Assembly (NCBI RefSeq): GCF_000969605.1
Contig: NZ_JZUE01000026.1
Coordinates: 1-64,000 of the forward strand
Reading direction: 5' to 3'
DNA: 64,000 nt
Source: Aquincola tertiaricarbonis
GTDB lineage: Bacteria; Pseudomonadota; Gammaproteobacteria; Burkholderiales; Burkholderiaceae_C
The position numbers and the translations under genes are program-made. Each line of letters starts with the position of its first letter. Within the stretch, counting starts at the first letter, position 1. The notes under the pieces are model-generated. The model made no database searches. It had not been told where the DNA came from and saw only the letters and a list, made by a program, of their open reading frames with translations. Shown piece by piece: positions 27,415 through 36,415 of the stretch.

Positions 27415-28233
27415 ATGCAGCGGCTGGTGCACGAATGGCGGCTGCTGCTGGTGGCGGTGCAGTTCCTCACCCGGGTGCCGGTGCGCATCCCGCTGCAGCA
27501 GGGCCGCTTCGACCCGGGCTGGCTGCATGCCAGCGCCAGGCACTTTCCGCTGGTGGGGGCGGCGGTGGGGGTGGCCGGGGCGCTGGTGCTGTGCGCCGCC
27601 GCGGCGCTGTGGCCGGCGCCCGCGGCCATCGCGGTGCTGCTGTCGATGGCGGCCACCGTCTGGCTCACCGGCGGGTTCCATGAAGACGGCCTGGCCGACA
27701 CCTGCGACGGCCTGGGCGGCGCGGTGGACCGTGAGCGCGCGCTGGAGATCATGAAGGACTCGCGCCTGGGCAGCTATGGCGCGCTGGGCCTGCTGCTCAC
27801 GCTGGCGCTCAAGGCGGCGGCACTGTGCGCGCTGCTGGCTGCCGCCGGGCCGCTGGCCACCGGTGTGGCGATGGTGCTGGCGCATGGCCTGTCCCGCGCA
27901 GCGACGGTCGTCCTGCTGGTGGTGCTGCCCTACGGCGGCGACCCGGCGCATGCCAAGGCCAAGCCGCTGGCCCAGCAGGTGGGCGGCGCCAGCCTGGCGG
28001 TGGCGCTGGCCTGGGCGCTGCTGCTGGCCACCGGCGCGGTGGCGGCGGGCTGGCCCCCGGTGCGGGTGGCCGCGCTGGCCGCCGCGATGGCGACGGTGGC
28101 GGCCGTATGCGCCCGCTGGCTGCGGCGCCGGCTGGGTGGCTACACCGGGGACGGCCTGGGCGCCACCCAGCAATGGACCGAGCTGGCCGGCTACCTGGCG
28201 CTGGCCGCCGCCTGGCCGGCCGGGGCGCCATGA
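27415..28233 (+). CDS. cobS: Adenosylcobinamide-GDP ribazoletransferase (cobalamin synthase) CobS
   Basis: A 272-residue membrane enzyme that joins adenosylcobinamide-GDP to alpha-ribazole phosphate. The N-terminal QFLTRVPV, the metal-binding acidic segment FHEDGLADTCDGLGG (about 85-100) and the following EIMKDSRLGSYGALGL are the CobS hallmarks. Hydrophobic helices fill the remainder. The cobC start overlaps its stop. Confidence 0.95.
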   Translation: MQRLVHEWRLLLVAVQFLTRVPVRIPLQQGRFDPGWLHASARHFPLVGAAVGVAGALVLCAAAALWPAPAAIAVLLSMAATVWLTGGFHEDGLADTCDGLGGAVDRERALEIMKDSRLGSYGALGLLLTLALKAAALCALLAAAGPLATGVAMVLAHGLSRAATVVLLVVLPYGGDPAHAKAKPLAQQVGGASLAVALAWALLLATGAVAAGWPPVRVAALAAAMATVAAVCARWLRRRLGGYTGDGLGATQQWTELAGYLALAAAWPAGAP

Positions 28234-28883
28234 GCTCCCGCCTGCAGCCGCACGCCGCGCCCGAGGCGACGGCCGACGCCTTGTGGATCTGGCGCCATCC
28301 GCGCCCGCGCGCCGCCGAGGGCCGCTGCATCGGCCGCACCGACCTGCCGCTGGACCCCCGCCGCGCCCGGCGACTGGCGCGCCAGATGCACCAGGCCGCG
28401 CTGCGACACGGCTTGCCGCGGCAGGTGCATACCTCGCCGCTGCAACGCTGCGCCGACGTGGGCCGTGCGCTGGCCCGCCTGGGCTACCGGCACCGGGTGG
28501 ACGCCCGGCTGCTGGAGCTGGACTTCGGCCGCTGGGACGGCCTGCCGTGGTCGCGGCTGTTCGCCGCCGACTTCGCCGGCTGGGATGCCGACTTCGAGCA
28601 CCATCCGCCTGGCGGTGGCGAGCCCGTGGCGGCGCTGCGGGCGCGGGTGCTCTCATTCCTGGAGTCGCTGCCGCCCGGGCCGGCCCTGGTGGTGGGGCAT
28701 GCCGGCTGGATCAATGCGCTGCGCCTGGTGCGGCAGCCAGGACCGCTCACCGCCGCCGACTGGCCGCGGCCGCCGGCCTATGGGCAGCGGCTGGTCATCC
28801 CCAATCCGTGTCGTTCCATGCCCGGCCTTCCCGCGGACGGCGGTACGCCACCCCCATCGCCAGGCTCGCCTCGCGCAGCGTGA
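28230..28883 (+). CDS. cobC: Histidine phosphatase family protein, probable alpha-ribazole phosphatase
   Basis: A 217-residue member of the histidine phosphatase superfamily. The catalytic segment reads WIWRHPRPRAAEGRCIGRTD, with arginine and histidine kept and proline in place of the usual glycine, as is common in Burkholderiales copies near cob genes. The second histidine is in VVGHAGWIN near 172, and ELDFGRWDG is typical. It is last in the operon and probably removes the 5' phosphate in the final step of B12 synthesis. Its last 89 bases overlap the end of the opposite-strand GAF gene; the tail after residue 190 is proline-rich and may not be important. Confidence 0.82.
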   Translation: MSSRLQPHAAPEATADALWIWRHPRPRAAEGRCIGRTDLPLDPRRARRLARQMHQAALRHGLPRQVHTSPLQRCADVGRALARLGYRHRVDARLLELDFGRWDGLPWSRLFAADFAGWDADFEHHPPGGGEPVAALRARVLSFLESLPPGPALVVGHAGWINALRLVRQPGPLTAADWPRPPAYGQRLVIPNPCRSMPGLPADGGTPPPSPGSPRAA

Positions 28884-29376
28884 GGCCGGCGCGGCTGACG
28901 AGCTGCCGCACCGTCTGCAGTTGGCGGGCCGACCAGGTACAGGGCGCGCCCAGCTGCTCGCAGGTGACCACGCCGAACAGTTCGCCGTTGACGGAATGGC
29001 ACACGTCCAGCAGCGAATGCACGTCCTGCGGCACCAGGTATTCGGCCGCGAAGCTGGCGCTGGCCGGATGGTGGCGGGCATCGTCGGCCACCACGCAGCC
29101 TTCGGCCAGCAGGGTGGCGAAGTACTGCGGATGGTCGGCGCTGAGGATGTCGGTGGGCAGCTCGCCGCTGCGGTGCGGCACGCCGGCATCGGCCATGGCC
29201 ACGCAGTGCAGCGCCGGGCCGTCGTCGGTGTCGACGAAGGTCCACAGGCCCGCGCGGGAGCAGCCCACCCAGCGCGTGATCAGCTGCGCCATCTGCTCCA
29301 GGTAGCCGCGGGCATCGATCTCGCGGTCGGCCAGGCGCAGGGCCAGGGTGTGCAACAGGCCGCGGTCGATCAACAT
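28795..29376 (-). CDS. GAF-domain protein
   Basis: A 193-residue cytoplasmic protein with one GAF domain (about residues 20-165) and no output domain. Segments such as AQLITRWVGCSRAGLWTFVD, HSLLDVCHSVNGELFGVVTCEQ and the following WSARQLQTVRQLVSRAG are those of light/redox/ligand-sensing GAF folds. AAAGGTG before the ATG is a good ribosome binding site. The start overlaps the end of nth by seven bases, and rsxB lies before nth, so the three form one unit. Ligand unknown. Confidence 0.82.
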   Translation of the reverse strand: MLIDRGLLHTLALRLADREIDARGYLEQMAQLITRWVGCSRAGLWTFVDTDDGPALHCVAMADAGVPHRSGELPTDILSADHPQYFATLLAEGCVVADDARHHPASASFAAEYLVPQDVHSLLDVCHSVNGELFGVVTCEQLGAPCTWSARQLQTVRQLVSRAGLTLREASLAMGVAYRRPREGRAWNDTDWG

Positions 29377-30032
29377 GGGGCACCTTTCGTGGCAAGCCGG
29401 CGGTCCAGCGTCCGGCCGTAGTCGCACCAGGGTCGCACCTGGCAGGCCTCGCACAGCGGCCGGCGCGCCTGGCACACGTAGCGCCCGTGCAGGATGAGCC
29501 AGTGGTGCGCATCCGGCAAGTACAGCGGCGGCACCCGGGCCAGCAGCTTCAGCTCCACCGCCAGCGGCGTCTTGCCCGGCGCCAGCCCGGTGCGGTTGCT
29601 GACGCGGAAGATGTGCGTGTCCACCGCCATCGTCGGTTCGCCGAAGGCCACGTTCAGCACCACGTTGGCCGTCTTGCGGCCCACGCCGGGCAGGGCCTCC
29701 AGCGCCTCGCGGGTGCGCGGCACCTGGCCGCCGTGCTGCTCCACCAGCAGCCGGCAGGTCTCGAGCAGGTTCTTCGCCTTGGTGCGGAACAGGCCGATGG
29801 TGCGGATGTATTCGGTCACCTGCTCCAGGCCCAGTGCCAGCATCTTGCGCGGCGTGTTGGCCACCGGGAACAGCCGCCGCGTGGCCTTGTTGACGCCCAC
29901 GTCGGTGGCCTGCGCCGACAGCAGCACCGCGGCCAGCAGCTCGAAGGTGTTGGTGTACTCCAGCTCGGTGTTGGGCTGGGGGTTGGCGGCCTTCAGCGTG
30001 GCGAAGAAGGGTTCGATGTCGGCGGTCTTCAT
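29370..30032 (-). CDS. nth: Endonuclease III
   Basis: A 220-residue DNA glycosylase/AP lyase that removes oxidised pyrimidines. The helix-hairpin-helix [18 protein letters not shown] (about 114-131) contains the catalytic lysine, and [11 protein letters not shown] contains the catalytic aspartate. The C-terminal 4Fe-4S ligands are visible as C-x6-C-x2-C-x5-C in [18 protein letters not shown]. The start overlaps the rsxB stop and the end overlaps the GAF gene. The pairing with an RsxB-type iron-sulfur protein is frequent in betaproteobacteria. Confidence 0.96.
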   Translation of the reverse strand: MKTADIEPFFATLKAANPQPNTELEYTNTFELLAAVLLSAQATDVGVNKATRRLFPVANTPRKMLALGLEQVTEYIRTIGLFRTKAKNLLETCRLLVEQHGGQVPRTREALEALPGVGRKTANVVLNVAFGEPTMAVDTHIFRVSNRTGLAPGKTPLAVELKLLARVPPLYLPDAHHWLILHGRYVCQARRPLCEACQVRPWCDYGRTLDRRLATKGAPC

Positions 30033-30724
30033 GCGCGGTCGGGCCCCTGCTGGCGTTGACGGGCGCGGGCCAGGGCGGCCTCGATCACCGCGCGCTTGCG
30101 GTCCAGCGCGGCGGGATCCGTCAGGCGGCTGGCGGCAGGCAGGTCGGCCAGCTTGGCCTGCGCCTTGGCGGCCAGGCGGGCCTCGTTCTCGCGCGCGGCA
30201 CGTGCGGTGCGCAGCTGGTGGAAGGCGTAGCGCTCGCGGGCCTCCTCGGCCTGCGCGATGCTCCAGGCGGACCAGCCGGTGCGCTCGCCGCTCACGCTGA
30301 CCAGCGAGATGCAGTCCACCGGGCAGGCGGGCACGCACAGCTCGCAGCCGGTGCACTGCTCGGCCACCACGGTGTGCATCTGCTTGGGCGCGCCCACGAT
30401 GCAGTCCACCGGGCAGGCGGTGATGCACAAGGTGCAGCCGATGCACCAGGCCTCGTCGATCACCGCGCGCAGCAGCGGGCCTTCGGCGCCGCAGGCCGGG
30501 TCCAGCGGAAGGGCCGGGCAGCCGGTGAGGGCGGCCAGTCGCTGCACGCCCTCGGTGCCGCCGGGCGGGCAGCGGTTGATGTCGGCCTGGCCTGCAGCGA
30601 TGGCCTCGGCATAGCGCCGGCAGTCGGGGTAGCCGCAGCGGGTGCACTGCGTTTGCGGCAGCAGCGCGTCGATCGCGTCGGGGGACGGTAGGTCGGACAA
30701 GACAGCGGGTGGGTGGGTACTCAC
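30029..30724 (-). CDS. rsxB: RnfB/RsxB-type iron-sulfur protein, soluble form
   Basis: A 231-residue protein. An N-terminal Fe-S domain has cysteines in [16 protein letters not shown] and NRCPPGG. A double 4Fe-4S ferredoxin domain follows with [15 protein letters not shown] and [15 protein letters not shown]. The C-terminal 80 residues are a charged alanine-rich helix. The N-terminal membrane anchor of Rnf-complex subunit B is missing, and no other rnf/rsx genes are present, so it is probably a stand-alone electron carrier. The start is GTG at 30724 with a weak upstream site. The overlap with nth suggests a shared role, perhaps in iron-sulfur supply or reduction; this is inference. Confidence 0.85.
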   Translation of the reverse strand: MSTHPPAVLSDLPSPDAIDALLPQTQCTRCGYPDCRRYAEAIAAGQADINRCPPGGTEGVQRLAALTGCPALPLDPACGAEGPLLRAVIDEAWCIGCTLCITACPVDCIVGAPKQMHTVVAEQCTGCELCVPACPVDCISLVSVSGERTGWSAWSIAQAEEARERYAFHQLRTARAARENEARLAAKAQAKLADLPAASRLTDPAALDRKRAVIEAALARARQRQQGPDRA

Positions 30725-30778
30725 CGCAAGATTATCCGGCCCGGCGCCGCAGGGGCACCGGGCCGGAGGCCGGGTCTG

Positions 30779-32122
30779 TCAGGCCGCGCTGCGGCGGGCG
30801 CGGGCAACGGCCTTGCGCGCGGCCGGGCGCGCCGGCTCGTCGGCCGGCACGCGGTCGTCGCCGAGCAGCGCCGGAGCGCTGCTGGGGGCGAAGCGGGCGA
30901 TGAAGTCGCGCACCTCGGGATACACCTTCTCGCGCCAGCGGCGGCCCGAGAAGATGCCGTAGTGCCCGGCGCCGATCACGTCGTAATGGAACTGCCGCTC
31001 CTTGCCGATGCCGGTGCACAGGTCGTGTGCGGCGCGGGTCTGGCCGGCACCGGAGATGTCGTCCAGCTCGCCTTCGATGGTCAGCAGCGCCGGCACGGTG
31101 ATGTCCTGCGGCCGCACCAGCTGGCCGCGCACCTGCCAGGTGCCGTTGACCAGCGCGAAGTCCTGGAACACCGTCTTGATGGTTTCCAGGTAGTACTCGG
31201 CCGGCAGGTCCAGCACGGCGTTGTACTCGTCGTAGAAGCCGCGGTGGCTCTCGGCGCTTTCATCGTCGCCGCGCACCAGGTCCAGGAAGAAGTCGTAGTG
31301 CGAGGTGAGGTGGCGGTCCGGGTTCATCGCCACGAAGCCGGTGTGCTGCAGGAAGCCCGGGTACACCCGGCGGCCGGCGCCCGGATAGTTCACCGGCACC
31401 CGGTGGATCACGTTGTTCTCGAACCACTCGTAGCTCTTGTTCATCGCCAGGTTGTTCACCGCGGTGGGCGAACGGCGGGCGTCGATGGGGCCCCCCATCA
31501 TCGTCATCGTGCGCGGCACGGTGCGGCCCAGGGTGGACTGCAGCGACACCGCGGCCAGCACCGGCACCGTGGGCTGGCACACCGAGATCACGTTCACGTC
31601 AGGGCCGATGTACTCGATGAACTCCTGCACGTAGGCCACGTAGTCGTCCAGGTGGAACGGGCCCACGTCCGCCGGCACCATGCGCGCGTCGGTCCAATCG
31701 GTGATGTACACCTTGTGGTCCTGCAGCAGGCTGCGCACCGTGTCGCGCAGCAGCGTGGAGTGATGGCCCGACAGCGGCGCCACGACCAGCACGGTCGGCT
31801 GGGCCTTCATGCGGTCCAGCACCGGGCCTTCGTCGGTAAAGCGCTTGAAGCGCAGCAGCCGGCAGAAGGGCTTGGTGACCGCCACCTGCTCCTGGATGGC
31901 CACTTCGACGCCGGCCACCGTCACCGAGGAGATGTTGAACGGCGGCTTCTCGTATTCCTTGGACAGCCGGTGCAGCAGTTCGAAGCCGGCGGAGATGCGG
32001 TGCGCCAGCGGCGTATGGGTGAAGGGCGACAGCGGGTGGTCGTACAGCTTGGACGACGCGCTGGCGAACTCGGAGAACGGGGCCAGCAGCGCCCGTTGCG
32101 ATTCATAGAGCTGATAGAGCAT
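30779..32122 (-). CDS. phaZ: Intracellular polyhydroxyalkanoate depolymerase
   Basis: A 447-residue cytoplasmic enzyme that degrades native PHB granules. The N-terminus MLYQLYESQRALLAPFSEFA is the family start, which decides the ATG at 32122 over a frame open further upstream. The nucleophile is a cysteine, C182 in VISVCQPTVPVLA, as in the Ralstonia PhaZa1 enzyme, with the acid in IEGELDDISG and the histidine in IGAGHYGIFSG. The C-terminus is lysine/arginine-rich. No other pha genes lie nearby. A GGCCCGG/CCGGGCC hairpin in the short gap to rsxB (about 30737-30763) may end transcription but has no clear U run. Confidence 0.93.
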   Translation of the reverse strand: MLYQLYESQRALLAPFSEFASASSKLYDHPLSPFTHTPLAHRISAGFELLHRLSKEYEKPPFNISSVTVAGVEVAIQEQVAVTKPFCRLLRFKRFTDEGPVLDRMKAQPTVLVVAPLSGHHSTLLRDTVRSLLQDHKVYITDWTDARMVPADVGPFHLDDYVAYVQEFIEYIGPDVNVISVCQPTVPVLAAVSLQSTLGRTVPRTMTMMGGPIDARRSPTAVNNLAMNKSYEWFENNVIHRVPVNYPGAGRRVYPGFLQHTGFVAMNPDRHLTSHYDFFLDLVRGDDESAESHRGFYDEYNAVLDLPAEYYLETIKTVFQDFALVNGTWQVRGQLVRPQDITVPALLTIEGELDDISGAGQTRAAHDLCTGIGKERQFHYDVIGAGHYGIFSGRRWREKVYPEVRDFIARFAPSSAPALLGDDRVPADEPARPAARKAVARARRSAA

Positions 32123-32201
32123 CTGGAGCAACCTCGGTGAGATCCGGACTGTGGGACTGCAATCCACGCATTGTCACGCCTGCGGCAAAACCCGCGCCCA
32201 C

Positions 32202-32227
32202 GAAAAAGGCCCGGCAAGCCGGGCCTG
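32202..32227 (-). terminator. Intrinsic terminator of the aromatic aminotransferase
   Basis: On the minus strand, AGGCCCGGC pairs with GCCGGGCCT around a tiny loop and is followed by TTTTT. It begins about 20 bases after the aminotransferase stop. It is the clearest Rho-independent terminator on the minus strand between this gene and phaZ. Confidence 0.85.
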
Positions 32228-32248
32228 TGTCCGAATGGCGCGCGGGCC

Positions 32249-33445
32249 TCAGGCCACGGCGGCCATGGCCGAAGCCACGGCGTCGATGTTGCGGCTGTTC
32301 AGTGCGGCCACGCAGATGCGGCCCGAATCGACGCCATAGACGCCGAATTCATCGCGCAGCCGCACCATCTGGTCCTTGTTCAGGCCGGAGTAGCTGAACA
32401 TGCCTTGCTGGCGGGTGATGTAGCTCAGGTCGCCCTGGAAGCCGGCGGCGGTGAGCTTGTCGACCAGCGCGGTGCGCATCAGCTTGATGCGTGCGCGCAT
32501 GCCGGCCAGCTCTTCCTCCCACATGCGGCGCAGCTCGGGCGTGGTCAGCACCGTGGCCACCACCTGCGCGCCGTGCGTCGGCGGGTTGGAATAGTTGGTG
32601 CGGATCACGATCTTCAGCTGGCTGAGCACGCGGCCGGCTTCCTCGGCGCTGCCGCACACCACCGACAGCGCGCCCACGCGCTCGCCGTACAGCGAGAAGC
32701 TCTTGCTGAAGGAGGTGGAGACGAAGAAGTCGATGCCCGCCGCCAGGAACTGCTGCACCACCGCGCCGTCCTCGGCGATGCCCTGGCCGAAGCCCTGGTA
32801 GGCCATGTCCAGGAACGGCACCAGGCCGCGCGACTTCACCACATCGATCACCTGCTGCCATTGCGCCGGCGTGATGTCGTAGCCGGTGGGGTTGTGGCAG
32901 CAGGCATGCAGCACGACGATGGTGCCCGCGTCGGCGGTGTCGAGCGCGCCCAGCATCGCATCGAAGGCCACGCCGCGGCGCTCGGCGTCGTAGTAGGGAT
33001 AGGTGTCGACCGGAAAGCCCGCATTGGTGAACAGCGCGCGGTGGTTCTCCCAGCTCGGGTCGCTGATCAGCACCTTGGCGCCGGGGTTCAGGCGCTTGAG
33101 GAAATCGGCGCCGATCTTCAGGCCGCCGGTGCCGCCCACGGCCTGCACGGTGGCCACGCGGCCGGCCTTCACCACGTCACTCTCGGCGCCGAACACCAGG
33201 CCCTGCACCGCCTTGTCATAGGCGGCGATGCCGTCGATGGGCAGGTAGCCGCGGGCCTTGGGCGCCTCGACCATCTGCTTCTCGGCCTGGGCCACGCAGG
33301 CCAGCAGCGGCAGCTTGCCGTTGTCGTCGTAGTACACGCCCACGCCCAGGTTGACCTTGTTCGGGTTCGGGTCGGCATTGAACTGTTCCGACAGACCCAG
33401 GATGGGGTCCCGCGGGGCCATTTCTACTTTGGCGAAGAGCGACAT
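32249..33445 (-). CDS. tyrB: Aromatic amino acid aminotransferase (class I, TyrB-like)
   Basis: A 398-residue PLP enzyme of aminotransferase class I, subgroup of aspartate/aromatic enzymes. Seen are [27 protein letters not shown] with the asparagine-proline-threonine-glycine motif, the PLP-lysine segment [18 protein letters not shown] (lysine near 247) and an R-containing C-terminus. It should transaminate aromatic amino acids and aspartate; the exact preference cannot be read. It is divergent from uvrB by 117 bases. A terminator-like hairpin lies in its leader. Confidence 0.9.
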   Translation of the reverse strand: MSLFAKVEMAPRDPILGLSEQFNADPNPNKVNLGVGVYYDDNGKLPLLACVAQAEKQMVEAPKARGYLPIDGIAAYDKAVQGLVFGAESDVVKAGRVATVQAVGGTGGLKIGADFLKRLNPGAKVLISDPSWENHRALFTNAGFPVDTYPYYDAERRGVAFDAMLGALDTADAGTIVVLHACCHNPTGYDITPAQWQQVIDVVKSRGLVPFLDMAYQGFGQGIAEDGAVVQQFLAAGIDFFVSTSFSKSFSLYGERVGALSVVCGSAEEAGRVLSQLKIVIRTNYSNPPTHGAQVVATVLTTPELRRMWEEELAGMRARIKLMRTALVDKLTAAGFQGDLSYITRQQGMFSYSGLNKDQMVRLRDEFGVYGVDSGRICVAALNSRNIDAVASAMAAVA

Positions 33446-33457
33446 TGTGTTTTCCTG

Positions 33458-33479
33458 AAAAGGCCCGATCTCTTCGGGC
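33458..33479 (-). promoter_or_regulatory. Terminator-like hairpin in the aminotransferase leader
   Basis: On the minus strand GCCCGA-AGAGA-TCGGGC is followed directly by CTTTTC, 12 bases before the aminotransferase ATG. A six-base-pair stem with a short U run could act as an attenuator for this gene. No alternative antiterminator pairing or leader peptide was found, so the role is open. A 12-base perfect palindrome ACCCTGCAGGGT at 33506-33517 lies in the same divergent region and could be an operator for either gene. Confidence 0.4.
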
Positions 33480-33562
33480 TGCATCGTGCGAAGCCTTGCT
33501 GCTGTACCCTGCAGGGTTGGCCGTGTGGCGTGTACCGCACCCGGCATTTTAGGAGATGGCCC

Positions 33563-35665
33563 ATGACCGCATTGGCGGAAACCGAAGCCTCCACCCCGGC
33601 GGCGGGTGAGTTCATCAGTTATCCCGGCTCCCCTTTCCAGCTCTTCCAGCCGTATCCGCCGGCCGGCGACCAGCCGAAGGCGATCGAGCAGCTGGTCGAA
33701 GGCGTGAACGACGGCCTGGCGTTCCAGACCCTGCTCGGGGTCACCGGCTCGGGCAAGACCTTCACGATGGCCAACGTGATCGCGCGGCTGGGCCGCCCGG
33801 CCATCGTGTTCGCGCCCAACAAGACGCTGGCGGCACAGTTGTACTCCGAGTTCCGCGAGTTCTTCCCGAAGAACGCGGTGGAGTACTTCGTCAGCTATTA
33901 CGACTACTACCAGCCCGAGGCCTACGTGCCTCAGCGCGACCTGTTCATCGAGAAGGACAGCTCGATCAACGAGCACATCGAGCAGATGCGCCTGAGTGCC
34001 ACCAAGAGCGTGCTGGAGCGGCGCGACGTGGTGATCGTGGCCAGCGTGAGCGCCATCTACGGCATCGGCAAGCCCGAGGACTACACGCAGATGCGCTTCA
34101 TCGTGCGGGTGGGCGACAAGATCGGCCAGCGCGACGCCATCGCGCAGCTGATCCGCATGCAGTACAAGCGCAACGAGACCGACTTCTCGCGCGGCAGCTT
34201 CCGCGTGCGCGGCGACCGCATCGATGTGTTCCCGGCCGAGCACTCCGAGCTGGCGATCCGGCTGGAGCTGTTCGACGACGAGATCGAGTCGCTGTCGCTG
34301 TTCGACCCGCTGACCGGCGCCATCCGCCAGAAGATCCCGCGCTTCGTCATCTACCCGTCGAGCCACTACGTGACGCCGCGCGAGAGCGTGCTGCGCGCCA
34401 TCGAGGGCATCAAGGAAGAGCTGCGCTGGCGGCTGGACGAGCTGGTCAAGGCGGGCAAGCTGGTGGAGGCGCAGCGGCTGGAGCAGCGCACCCGCTTCGA
34501 CCTGGAGATGCTCACCGAGGTGGGCCACTGCAAGGGCATCGAGAACTACACGCGCCACCTGTCGGGCGCCGCGCCGGGCGATCCGCCGCCCACGCTGGTG
34601 GACTACATGCCCAAGGACGCGGTGATGTTCTTCGACGAGTCGCATGTGCTGATTGGCCAGTTCGGCGGCATGTACAACGGCGACCGCGCCCGCAAGAGCA
34701 CGCTGGTGGACTACGGCTTCCGCCTGCCCAGCGCGATGGACAACCGGCCGCTGAAGTTCGACGAGTTCGAGCGCAAGGTGCGGCAGGCGGTGTTCGTCTC
34801 GGCCACGCCCGCGGCCTACGAGCAGCAGCATGCCGGCCAGGTGGTGGAGCAGCTGGTGCGCCCCACCGGCCTGATCGACCCGGTGGTGGAAGTGCGGCCC
34901 GCGCAGCAGCAGGTGGACGACGTGCTGCAGGAGATCCGCGACCGCGTGGTGATCGGCGAGCGGGTGCTCATCACCACGCTGACCAAGCGCATGGCCGAGC
35001 AGCTGACCGACTACCTGAGCGACAACGGCGTCAAGGTGCGCTACATGCACTCCGACATCGACACGGTGGAGCGGGTGGAGATCCTGCGCGACCTGCGGCT
35101 GGGCGTGTTCGACGTGCTGGTGGGCATCAACCTGCTGCGCGAAGGCCTGGACATTCCCGAGGTGTCGCTGGTGGCCATCCTGGACGCCGACAAGGAAGGT
35201 TTTCTGCGGGCCGAGCGCAGCCTGATCCAGACCATCGGCCGGGCGGCGCGCAACCTCAATGGCCGCGCCATCCTTTACGCCGACCGCATCACCGAATCGA
35301 TGCGCAAGGCGATCGACGAGACCGAGCGTCGCCGGGCCAAGCAGATCGCGCACAACCTGGCGATGGGCATCACGCCGCGCAGCCTGAACAAGAAGGTGCG
35401 CGAGCTGATCGACGGCGTGGTCAGCGACAAGACCGCCAAGGACGACCTGAAGAATGCGCAGGCCGCCGCCGAGGTGGAGGCGATGAGCGAGAAGGACTTG
35501 GGCAAGCGCATCAAGCTGCTGGAAAAGCAGATGCTGGAACACGCCCGCAATCTCGAGTTCGAGAAGGCGGCGCGGGTGCGCGACCAGCTGGCGGTGCTGC
35601 GCGAGCAGGCCTTCGGCGCGGCGGGGCACGACACCAACGTGATCCCGCTGGTGGGCAAGGGCTGA
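33563..35665 (+). CDS. uvrB: Excinuclease ABC subunit B
   Basis: A 700-residue DNA repair helicase-like subunit of UvrABC. Walker [18 protein letters not shown] (about 50), the beta-hairpin region with [12 protein letters not shown], Walker B FFDESH (about 353), motif [11 protein letters not shown] and a C-terminal UVR domain (about 650-685, [20 protein letters not shown]) are all visible. AGGAG precedes the ATG by seven bases. The first 25 residues are an N-terminal extension relative to E. coli. A low-molecular-weight phosphatase follows 12 bases later. Confidence 0.98.
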   Translation: MTALAETEASTPAAGEFISYPGSPFQLFQPYPPAGDQPKAIEQLVEGVNDGLAFQTLLGVTGSGKTFTMANVIARLGRPAIVFAPNKTLAAQLYSEFREFFPKNAVEYFVSYYDYYQPEAYVPQRDLFIEKDSSINEHIEQMRLSATKSVLERRDVVIVASVSAIYGIGKPEDYTQMRFIVRVGDKIGQRDAIAQLIRMQYKRNETDFSRGSFRVRGDRIDVFPAEHSELAIRLELFDDEIESLSLFDPLTGAIRQKIPRFVIYPSSHYVTPRESVLRAIEGIKEELRWRLDELVKAGKLVEAQRLEQRTRFDLEMLTEVGHCKGIENYTRHLSGAAPGDPPPTLVDYMPKDAVMFFDESHVLIGQFGGMYNGDRARKSTLVDYGFRLPSAMDNRPLKFDEFERKVRQAVFVSATPAAYEQQHAGQVVEQLVRPTGLIDPVVEVRPAQQQVDDVLQEIRDRVVIGERVLITTLTKRMAEQLTDYLSDNGVKVRYMHSDIDTVERVEILRDLRLGVFDVLVGINLLREGLDIPEVSLVAILDADKEGFLRAERSLIQTIGRAARNLNGRAILYADRITESMRKAIDETERRRAKQIAHNLAMGITPRSLNKKVRELIDGVVSDKTAKDDLKNAQAAAEVEAMSEKDLGKRIKLLEKQMLEHARNLEFEKAARVRDQLAVLREQAFGAAGHDTNVIPLVGKG

Positions 35666-35677
35666 GGGCGCCGCGGC

Positions 35678-36241
35678 ATGGTCATCCGCTTTGCCAAGGC
35701 ATTGCTCGGCCAGCGCGGCCGCGATGAAGCCGCGGTGCGCTACCGGGTGCTGATGGTGTGCCTGGGCAACATCTGCCGCTCGCCCACCGCCGAGGGCGTG
35801 CTGCGCGCCAAGCTGGCGGCCGCCGGCCTGGGCGACGTGGTGCAGGTGGATTCGGCCGGCACCAGCGGTTACCACGCGGGGCAGAAGCCGGATGCCCGGG
35901 CGGTCAAGCATGCGCAGCAACGCGGCTACAGCCTGTCGGCGCTGCGTGCCCGGCAGGTGACGGTCGAGGACTTCCACCGCTTCGACCTCATCCTGGCGAT
36001 GGACGATGAGAACCTGCGTGACCTGCGCCGCCTGCGCCCGCAGGACGCCACCGCCGAACTGGTGCTGTTGCTGGAGCACGCCACGGACCCGCAGCGCCCG
36101 CGCGGCGACGGCCGGGTGCCCGATCCGTACTACGGGCCGGCCGGCGGCTTCGAGCATGTGCTCGACCTCATCGAGCACGGCTGCGACGGCGTGGTGGCCC
36201 ACATCCGCCAGCGGCTGGAAGCGGCGCCCGTCAGCAACTGA
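35678..36241 (+). CDS. Low-molecular-weight protein-tyrosine phosphatase
   Basis: A 187-residue phosphatase. The P-loop CLGNICRS (28-35) has the nucleophile cysteine and arginine, and the acid loop is VPDPYYG near 147. Both match the family that removes phosphate from tyrosine (or arginine) in proteins. An N-terminal extension of about 20 residues precedes the fold. It sits between uvrB and iscR; in betaproteobacteria the phosphatase gene next to iscR is a common arrangement, but a functional tie to iron-sulfur assembly is not shown. Confidence 0.92.
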   Translation: MVIRFAKALLGQRGRDEAAVRYRVLMVCLGNICRSPTAEGVLRAKLAAAGLGDVVQVDSAGTSGYHAGQKPDARAVKHAQQRGYSLSALRARQVTVEDFHRFDLILAMDDENLRDLRRLRPQDATAELVLLLEHATDPQRPRGDGRVPDPYYGPAGGFEHVLDLIEHGCDGVVAHIRQRLEAAPVSN

Positions 36242-36283
36242 CGCGGCGGGCGCACGGCGCCTGCGGAACTTCGGCCCGCAATC

Positions 36284-36333
36284 TCGACCGAAACACTCAA
36301 CTTACGATATACTTGAGTAACCCACTCGGAATC
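36284..36333 (+). promoter_or_regulatory. isc promoter with overlapping IscR-type site
   Basis: A -35 box TCGACC (36284-36289) and a -10 box TATACT (36308-36313) are 18 bases apart. A partial dyad ATACTTGAGTAACCCACTCG begins at 36309 and overlaps the -10 box; its GAGT and ACTC arms and spacing resemble the type 1 IscR site of E. coli, which has GACT and AGTC at these places. Feedback repression by holo-IscR is therefore likely, giving a leader of about 95 bases to the iscR ATG. Confidence 0.6.
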
Positions 36334-36415
36334 AGTCGAGGGTTATCCCAGGTCAGGCCCCCCAGCCCGGCGGATAGCCCGGCCGGCAGGTTTTCCGAAG
36401 CAACAGGAGTCATCC

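Noticed and set aside
33446-33562. LexA (SOS) box upstream of uvrB
   Set aside because: CTGTACCCTGCAGG was considered, but the consensus CTGT-N8-ACAG is not met; the right half lacks ACAG at the proper distance.
32249-36202. A minus-strand open frame of about 1300 codons ending in the aminotransferase
   Set aside because: Only the part from 33445 down to 32249 is a protein with family motifs. The upstream part is antisense to uvrB and the phosphatase and has no recognisable sequence.
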